NCBI RefSeq assembly: GCF_000308795.1
Contig: NZ_BAGK01000182.1
Coordinates: 1-47,326 of the forward strand
Source: Nocardia thailandica NBRC 100428
GTDB taxonomy: Bacteria > Actinomycetota > Actinomycetes > Mycobacteriales > Mycobacteriaceae
Length of the DNA stretch: 47,326 bases
Reading direction: 5' to 3'
Of this stretch, positions 43,762 through 47,326 are shown piece by piece. The translations under genes were made by a program, and so were the position numbers. A model generated the notes under the pieces. It did no database searches and was not told the origin of the DNA. It saw only the letters and a program-made list of their open reading frames with translations. The number at the start of each line of letters is the position of its first letter. Positions within the stretch are counted from its first letter, which is position 1.

Positions 43762-43789
43762 AGGCTATCTCAACAGCTGTGTAGCACAA
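43762..43789 (-). promoter_or_regulatory. predicted promoter of the GNAT-PKS-oxoamine synthase operon
   Basis: On the minus strand, TTGTGC (43789-43784), a 16-base spacer and TAGCCT (43767-43762) form a plausible -35/-10 pair, 66 bases before the TTG start. Confidence 0.5.
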
Positions 43790-43878
43790 CGAAATTCGTA
43801 CGACTGGTCGGTTCATGACAGGTCACCACGCGTCAAGGGTCACTGACGCGCGGCCGGGCGACCGCACCCGGCGACGGG

Positions 43879-44277
43879 TCAGCGGACCGCCGCCACGGCC
43901 TCGATCTCGATGAGCGCCCCCTCGACCGCGAGACCGGACACGAACGCGAAGGTGATCGCGGGCGGATTCGGCATCGGCCCCCACGCGGCACCGAAGGCGG
44001 CGAAACCTTCCTGGAGGCTCTCCCCCTCCTTGATCAGCAGGTTCCACTTGACCACGTCGCCGGGTCCGGCACCGGCCGCTTCCAGGCAGGCGCGCAGATT
44101 GGCGAGGGCCTGCCGGACCTGCGCGGCCAGGTCCGCCCCGACGACGCGGCCCGTGCCGTCGACGCCGTTCTGACCGCCGATGAAGACCAGATCCGCGCCG
44201 GCGGGGATCCGGACCACCTGGGAGAAGGCCGGGTTGGTGTGCAGGGACTCGGGATTGAGGTAGGTCGCGATTGCCAT
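43879..44277 (-). CDS. RidA/YjgF family protein
   Basis: This is a 132-residue protein of family length, with VVRIPAGADLVFIGGQNGVD, then a VRQALANLRACLEAAGA helix and an IEIEAVAAV end strand. RidA proteins form trimers; the archetype hydrolyses reactive 2-aminoacrylate and other imines released by PLP enzymes. The conserved C-terminal Arg-x-x-(V/I)-E-(V/I)-x-A block appears as EGALIEIEAVAAV, lacking the imine-binding Arg, so this may be another Rid subgroup. The start follows a TACGTT -10-like hexamer by six bases with no ribosome site, suggesting a leaderless message. It is divergent from the CGNR regulator. Confidence 0.88.
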   Translation of the reverse strand: MAIATYLNPESLHTNPAFSQVVRIPAGADLVFIGGQNGVDGTGRVVGADLAAQVRQALANLRACLEAAGAGPGDVVKWNLLIKEGESLQEGFAAFGAAWGPMPNPPAITFAFVSGLAVEGALIEIEAVAAVR

Positions 44278-44283
44278 GCGATC

Positions 44284-44301
44284 AACGTAACCGGTTAAAC
44301 T
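44284..44301. promoter_or_regulatory. back-to-back leaderless promoters around a perfect palindrome
   Basis: TAACCGGTTA (44288-44297) is a perfect 10-base palindrome. TAAACT (44296-44301) ends six bases before the CGNR gene ATG. On the other strand, TACGTT (44289-44284) ends six bases before the RidA ATG. One bound protein would cover both -10 elements, most simply the CGNR regulator itself. Confidence 0.6.
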
Positions 44302-44307
44302 GGTGTC

Positions 44308-44901
44308 ATGCAAGAGCGAAAATCCCTCCCGCCCGCGATGCGCCGTCGCTTTCGCACCGGGCGCGCCTGCCTCGACCTCGTCCACACCGGCGGCGAGGGC
44401 GAGCACGCGGCCTGGGAGATCGTGCACACCGCCACGGACCTGGCCCACTGGCTCGGCGTCATCCTGGAGCTGCCGGAGGTGACGGCCGAGGACGCCGACC
44501 TCGCCGCGTTCCGCACGCTGCGCGCGGCGCTGTCCCGCGCGGCGTTCGGCGCCGCCGACGGCAATCCCCCGGATCCCGCCGACATCGCGGCCGTCAACGC
44601 CGCCGCCGCGGTACCACCGCTCGTCCCCCGGCTCGGCGTCGACGGCACGCGCACCTACCCCTCGCCCACCGCGCGCGCGGCACTGTCGACCCTGGCCCGT
44701 GACGCCGTCGACCTGTTCTCGGGTCCCCTCGCCACCCGCATTCGCGTGTGCGCGTCCGACACCTGTGGGCTGCTGTTCGTCGACGCGTCACGGCCGGGTC
44801 GGCGCCGCTGGTGCTCCATGGACCGATGCGGCAACCTCGCCAAGGTTCGCGCCTACCGCGACGCACAGGCGGCCGACACGACCGCGCCGCGCCGCGCCTG
44901 A
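44308..44901 (+). CDS. CGNR zinc-finger (ABATE-domain) regulator
   Basis: This is a 197-residue protein. An N-terminal ABATE-type domain (CLDLVHTGGEGEHAAWEIVH near the start) presumably binds a ligand. The C-terminal CGNR zinc finger spans about 147-188, with Cys in RVCASDTCGLLF and WCSMDRCGNLAKVRAYR. Such proteins are putative transcription factors. The leaderless-type promoter and shared palindrome suggest that it controls itself and the divergent RidA gene (inference). Confidence 0.88.
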   Translation: MQERKSLPPAMRRRFRTGRACLDLVHTGGEGEHAAWEIVHTATDLAHWLGVILELPEVTAEDADLAAFRTLRAALSRAAFGAADGNPPDPADIAAVNAAAAVPPLVPRLGVDGTRTYPSPTARAALSTLARDAVDLFSGPLATRIRVCASDTCGLLFVDASRPGRRRWCSMDRCGNLAKVRAYRDAQAADTTAPRRA

Positions 44902-45057
44902 GACCCCGGAGCGAGGCGGCGCCGCCGCGACCCGTGTGCACCGCATCCGCCGACGGGGTGATTCACCCGCGCGGCAACGGGTATGCGGGCGCCGATACGA
45001 GGGACACCGCCGGACCGTTCGGATGTCCCTGTCGGCCATCCCGATTCGGAGACCGCC

Positions 45058-45288
45058 ATGGAGCACCTGTTCCGCACCGCCACCACCGTGCCCTTCGCCG
45101 CCGCCGCGCCCGGCCTGCCCGCCCCCGACGACCGCCTGGTCGTCGGGTTGCGCGATCACCGGCTGCGGGCGCTCCTCGTCACCGCCGCCGGGCTCTCGGC
45201 CCAGAACCAGCTGCGTCTGGGCGCGGTCGCGGAGACGCTGCGCGAGACCGAGGGCCTGCATCGGCCACAGCACACCGCCGACCTCTGA
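45058..45288 (+). CDS. small hypothetical protein (76 aa)
   Basis: GGAG lies six bases before the ATG. The ORF encodes 76 residues with a mixed N-terminal half (TATTVPFAAAAPGLPAPDDR) and a helical C-terminal half rich in Leu and Arg. No known family is recognised. It lies 156 bases after the CGNR gene and is not obviously co-transcribed. Confidence 0.5.
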   Translation: MEHLFRTATTVPFAAAAPGLPAPDDRLVVGLRDHRLRALLVTAAGLSAQNQLRLGAVAETLRETEGLHRPQHTADL

Positions 45289-45616
45289 ACATCGCCGGGC
45301 TCGTCGCGGAGTCGCGGGCAGCGCACGCAGGCAGCCGCTTCTCGCGGCCCGCGTCGTCGCCGCGACAGGCACGCACCGAGCCTCGCCGAGGCCCGCGCAG
45401 CCGGCACCGGGAGGGATCGACCGCGCCGGCTGCTCGGCTGAACCGGCACGCTCTGGGCCCCGCATGCACCCGGGCGTATGCGCGACCTGGGAGGGGTCTA
45501 CCCGTCCGGCCGCGCACCCAATCGCGGGCCGACGCTTCCGCGCGAAATCGCTGTCGAGCGGCGCCCGGGCCGGGCAGTAGTGCACCGGACACGGAAGAGT
45601 CGCGCAGGGGGCGGAC
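45289..45616. other. gene-free stretch
   Basis: No gene is supported in these 328 bases; the open frames are arginine- and alanine-rich and lack ribosome sites. The end of the stretch carries the AGGGGG ribosome site of the next small gene. Confidence 0.4.
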
Positions 45617-45853
45617 ATGTCGGACCTCCGACGTAGCCTCATGGTCGGTCCATCGAGGAGGGGCAGCGCCACGGCCGATTTTCGGATCACCGCGGGATAC
45701 GCCGGCGACAAGACCATCGAGGCACACCACTTCGAAGTGGTCGGGTCGTTGATCATCTTCTACAGCGGCGCGGAAACCCGGTCGGCGGACGCGATGTACG
45801 CGATCCCCCTCGACAAGGTGATCACGGTCGAGAAGGTCAGCGCCGAGAACTGA
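45617..45853 (+). CDS. small hypothetical protein (78 aa)
   Basis: This is a 78-residue protein. After a basic N-terminus it has an all-beta-looking core, DFRITAGYAGDKTIEAHHFE, VVGSLIIFYSG, then MYAIPLDKVITVEKV. AGGGGG lies five bases before the ATG; a second strong purine tract further in has no start codon behind it. The function is unknown. A strong hairpin follows 48 bases after the stop. Confidence 0.6.
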   Translation: MSDLRRSLMVGPSRRGSATADFRITAGYAGDKTIEAHHFEVVGSLIIFYSGAETRSADAMYAIPLDKVITVEKVSAEN

Positions 45854-45900
45854 CGCCGGGCCGCGCGTCCGCACCGGCGCGGCGCGCACCGTGGGACACG

Positions 45901-45934
45901 GCGAGGCCCCGGCTCGGGTGAACCGGGGCCTCGC
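45901..45934. terminator. strong terminator hairpin
   Basis: GCGAGGCCCCGG (45901-45912) and CCGGGGCCTCGC (45923-45934) form a perfect 12-base stem with a ten-base loop, followed by TCGTCTT. It ends the small gene at 45617. Confidence 0.8.
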
Positions 45935-46208
45935 TCGTCTTCGGATGGGGTCGACGCCCGACAAGCGCCTCTCGGCGAGTGGTCGCTCGAAGCGACGAAG
46001 GGGGTGCGGCCCGGGGCTGCCCGGACGCCGACAGTTCGGTTCAACCGGCGCACACGTCCGAAGATTCCCCGCGTCGATTGTGATCCCCGCCGCCGGCCAC
46101 GCCCGCCTCGACCGGGCGGAGGGACCCGACCCCGGACGGGGCGTCGCGATCGAGCCGGTGCCGGCGAGTGCTCCGCGGGCCGCGGAGACATTCATCGATC
46201 TTTCGCTA

Positions 46209-46228
46209 TTTAGCTACAGTGCTAAACT
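46209..46228 (+). promoter_or_regulatory. ArsR operator-like repeat and leaderless promoter
   Basis: TTTAGC (46209-46214), six bases, GCTAAA (46221-46226) form a perfect inverted repeat. TAAACT (46223-46228) lies inside it and ends six bases before the ArsR ATG, the same arrangement as at the CGNR gene. This is probably autoregulation. Confidence 0.6.
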
Positions 46229-46234
46229 GCGAAC

Positions 46235-46636
46235 ATGACCGAACTCGCCCCTGACGAGGAAGCCGGTGTGTTCCGCGCGCTGGCCGACTCGACGCGTCGG
46301 CAGATCCTCGAGGACCTGCGGTCCGGCGAGCTGACCGCGGGCGAGATCGCCGCGAGGTTTCCGATCAGCGGTCCGTCGATCTCCCGGCATCTGGGCGTCC
46401 TGAAGGCGGCCGGGCTCGTCCGGGAGCGACGAGTCGCCAACCGGGTCTACTACTCCCTCGTCGAGGAACGCCTGGCGTTGTCGGTCGGCAGGTTCCTCAG
46501 CGCGATCTGCCCCGAGCAGGTCGTCATCAGGCAGCGCAGGCTGCGCAGCACGAAGACAGGGGCTCCGGATGAGACCGCCGCGGATGACCAGCGTCGTCGA
46601 ACGACGACTCCTCGTGAACTACCGGGTCGACCCTGA
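46235..46636 (+). CDS. ArsR-family winged-helix regulator
   Basis: This is a 133-residue protein. The winged helix spans about 10-90: FRALADSTRRQILEDLRSGE, then AGEIAARFPISGPSISRHLG and the wing around RRVANRVYYSL. No Cys metal-binding motif (CVC) is present, so it probably senses a protein partner or a non-metal ligand. The last 30 residues are polar. No ribosome site is visible; the promoter is leaderless in type. The downstream DUF2071 gene starts inside its 3' end, so the two are co-expressed. Confidence 0.9.
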   Translation: MTELAPDEEAGVFRALADSTRRQILEDLRSGELTAGEIAARFPISGPSISRHLGVLKAAGLVRERRVANRVYYSLVEERLALSVGRFLSAICPEQVVIRQRRLRSTKTGAPDETAADDQRRRTTTPRELPGRP

Positions 46637-47326
46637 TTTCGCCGCCGGCCTGGTGCCGTCGCCGCTGCGACCTCAGCTGGTCGACGGCTGGGCGGTCGCC
46701 GGTATCTGCCTGATCCGTCTCGGCGCGTTCCGGCCCCGACGGCTGCCCTCCTGGGTCGGCCTGCGCAGCGAGAACGCGGCCCATCGCGTCGCGGTCGAGT
46801 GGGACGGCCCGCGGGGCCGCTCGACCGGGGTGTACATCGCGCGGCGCGACAGCGGCTCGCCGGTCAATGTCCTCGCCGGTGGCCGGCTCTTCCCGGGTGA
46901 GCACTCCGCGGCGCGGTTCGACGTGCGGGAGACCACGCGGGACCTGCACGTGAGCTTCGCGGGCCGTGACGAGACGGTCGCCGCGAGCGTGGACGTCCGC
47001 ACCGCCGAGAAGTTCGAGGGCAGTGAGCTGTTCGCCGATCTGGCCCAGGCCTCGGAGTTCTTCCGGCGCGGGTCGGTGGGATTCTCGGCCACCCGCGGCG
47101 GCCGGTACCTCGACGGGCTGGAGCTCCGGACGGACGCCTGGCACGTCGAACCGGTCGAGGTCCGCTCGGCACGGTCCACGGTGTTCGACGACCGCGACCG
47201 GTTCCCGCCGGGCACCGCGATCCTCGACTGCGCGTTGCTCATGCGCCAGGTCCCGGTCGACTGGCGGCCGATCCCGCCGCTGCCGCTCGCTCCCGGCTCC
47301 ACCCCCGTGGGGACCGGCCGACCCGA
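46569..47326 (+). CDS. DUF2071 (acetoacetate-decarboxylase-fold) protein, partial at the window end
   Basis: The frame is open from ATG 46569 (or ATG 46584) to the end of the window, about 252 codons. It opens RRLLVNYRVDPDFAAGLVPS and contains GWAVAGICLIRLGAFRPRRL, FPGEHSAARFDV and, late, WHVEPVEVRSA, following the pattern of DUF2071/YqjF-type proteins with an acetoacetate-decarboxylase-like fold. These have no settled activity. The start lies within the ArsR gene (68-base overlap), a frequent pairing in actinomycetes. The C-terminus is outside the window. Confidence 0.75.
   Translation, partial: MRPPRMTSVVERRLLVNYRVDPDFAAGLVPSPLRPQLVDGWAVAGICLIRLGAFRPRRLPSWVGLRSENAAHRVAVEWDGPRGRSTGVYIARRDSGSPVNVLAGGRLFPGEHSAARFDVRETTRDLHVSFAGRDETVAASVDVRTAEKFEGSELFADLAQASEFFRRGSVGFSATRGGRYLDGLELRTDAWHVEPVEVRSARSTVFDDRDRFPPGTAILDCALLMRQVPVDWRPIPPLPLAPGSTPVGTGRP

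Larger units (their letters stand above)
45854..46234. other. gene-free stretch holding a terminator and the ArsR promoter
   Basis: There are 381 bases without a supported gene. It holds the hairpin at 45901-45934, a weaker CGCCCG/CGGGCG hairpin at 46100-46118, and the ArsR promoter and operator at its right end. Confidence 0.5.

Noticed and set aside
45289..45616. Continuation of open frames after the 76-residue gene.
   Set aside because: Arg/Pro/Ala-rich text without a start and ribosome site; treated as non-coding.

Overview
The window is very GC-rich with dense, mostly co-directional short operons, GTG and TTG starts and frequent 4-base stop/start overlaps. This points to an actinomycete. 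A roughly 2,100-residue KS-AT-DH-ER-KR-ACP synthase of mycocerosate-synthase layout, a LysB-like (mycolyl-ester hydrolase type) protein and a mycobacteriophage-type GH19/C39 endolysin point to a mycolic-acid bacterium, most likely Nocardia or a close relative. This assignment is inference; there is no rRNA or marker gene here.

Region 1 (1-9.85 kb) is a small oxidation/detoxification locus. It holds a LuxR-type (LAL) regulator, apparently frameshifted near base 85, and a Tat-lipoprotein epoxide-hydrolase-like protein. A four-gene minus-strand operon follows (exported alpha/beta hydrolase, VOC protein, flavoprotein disulfide reductase, aldehyde dehydrogenase), then an SRPBCC-like protein, a 49-residue one-helix protein and a DUF308-like membrane protein. 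The leaders of the genes at 2046 and 7551 share a motif at the same distance from the start codon. Region 2 (9-13.4 kb) has a LysR regulator divergent from an inositol-monophosphatase-family gene and an F420/NADP-oxidoreductase-like gene, then an overlapping SIS/PfkB sugar pair.

Region 3 (13.5-24 kb) is a probable three-gene operon: a 228-residue protein with two barrel-like halves, a membrane-anchored STAND NTPase with 14 WD40-like repeats, and a dimodular NRPS (C-A-T-C-A-T) without a release domain. The second A domain carries a glycine-like code. A threonine-dehydratase-family enzyme is convergent to it.

Region 4 (25.3-35.4 kb) looks like an accessory island. It is bracketed by two homologous small proteins (25542 and 30588) and contains a divergent ribosome-recycling-factor-like protein, a colicin-immunity-like protein, a SigB/SigF-type sigma factor and a divergent LysB/LysA pair without other phage genes. 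A receptor Ser/Thr kinase and a tightly coupled pair of helical proteins with large internal apolar segments lie just outside it.

Region 5 (35.4-43.7 kb) is the strongest biosynthetic candidate: a translationally coupled GNAT / highly reducing iterative type I PKS / PLP alpha-oxoamine synthase operon. It predicts a reduced polyketide chain released by decarboxylative condensation with an amino acid to give a long-chain alpha-amino ketone, as in fumonisin or sphingoid-base chemistry.

Region 6 (43.8 kb to the end) contains a RidA gene and a CGNR regulator expressed from back-to-back, apparently leaderless promoters around a perfect palindrome, two small proteins, an ArsR regulator with its own operator-like repeat, and a partial DUF2071 gene. 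No tRNA, rRNA, CRISPR array or insertion sequence was seen.
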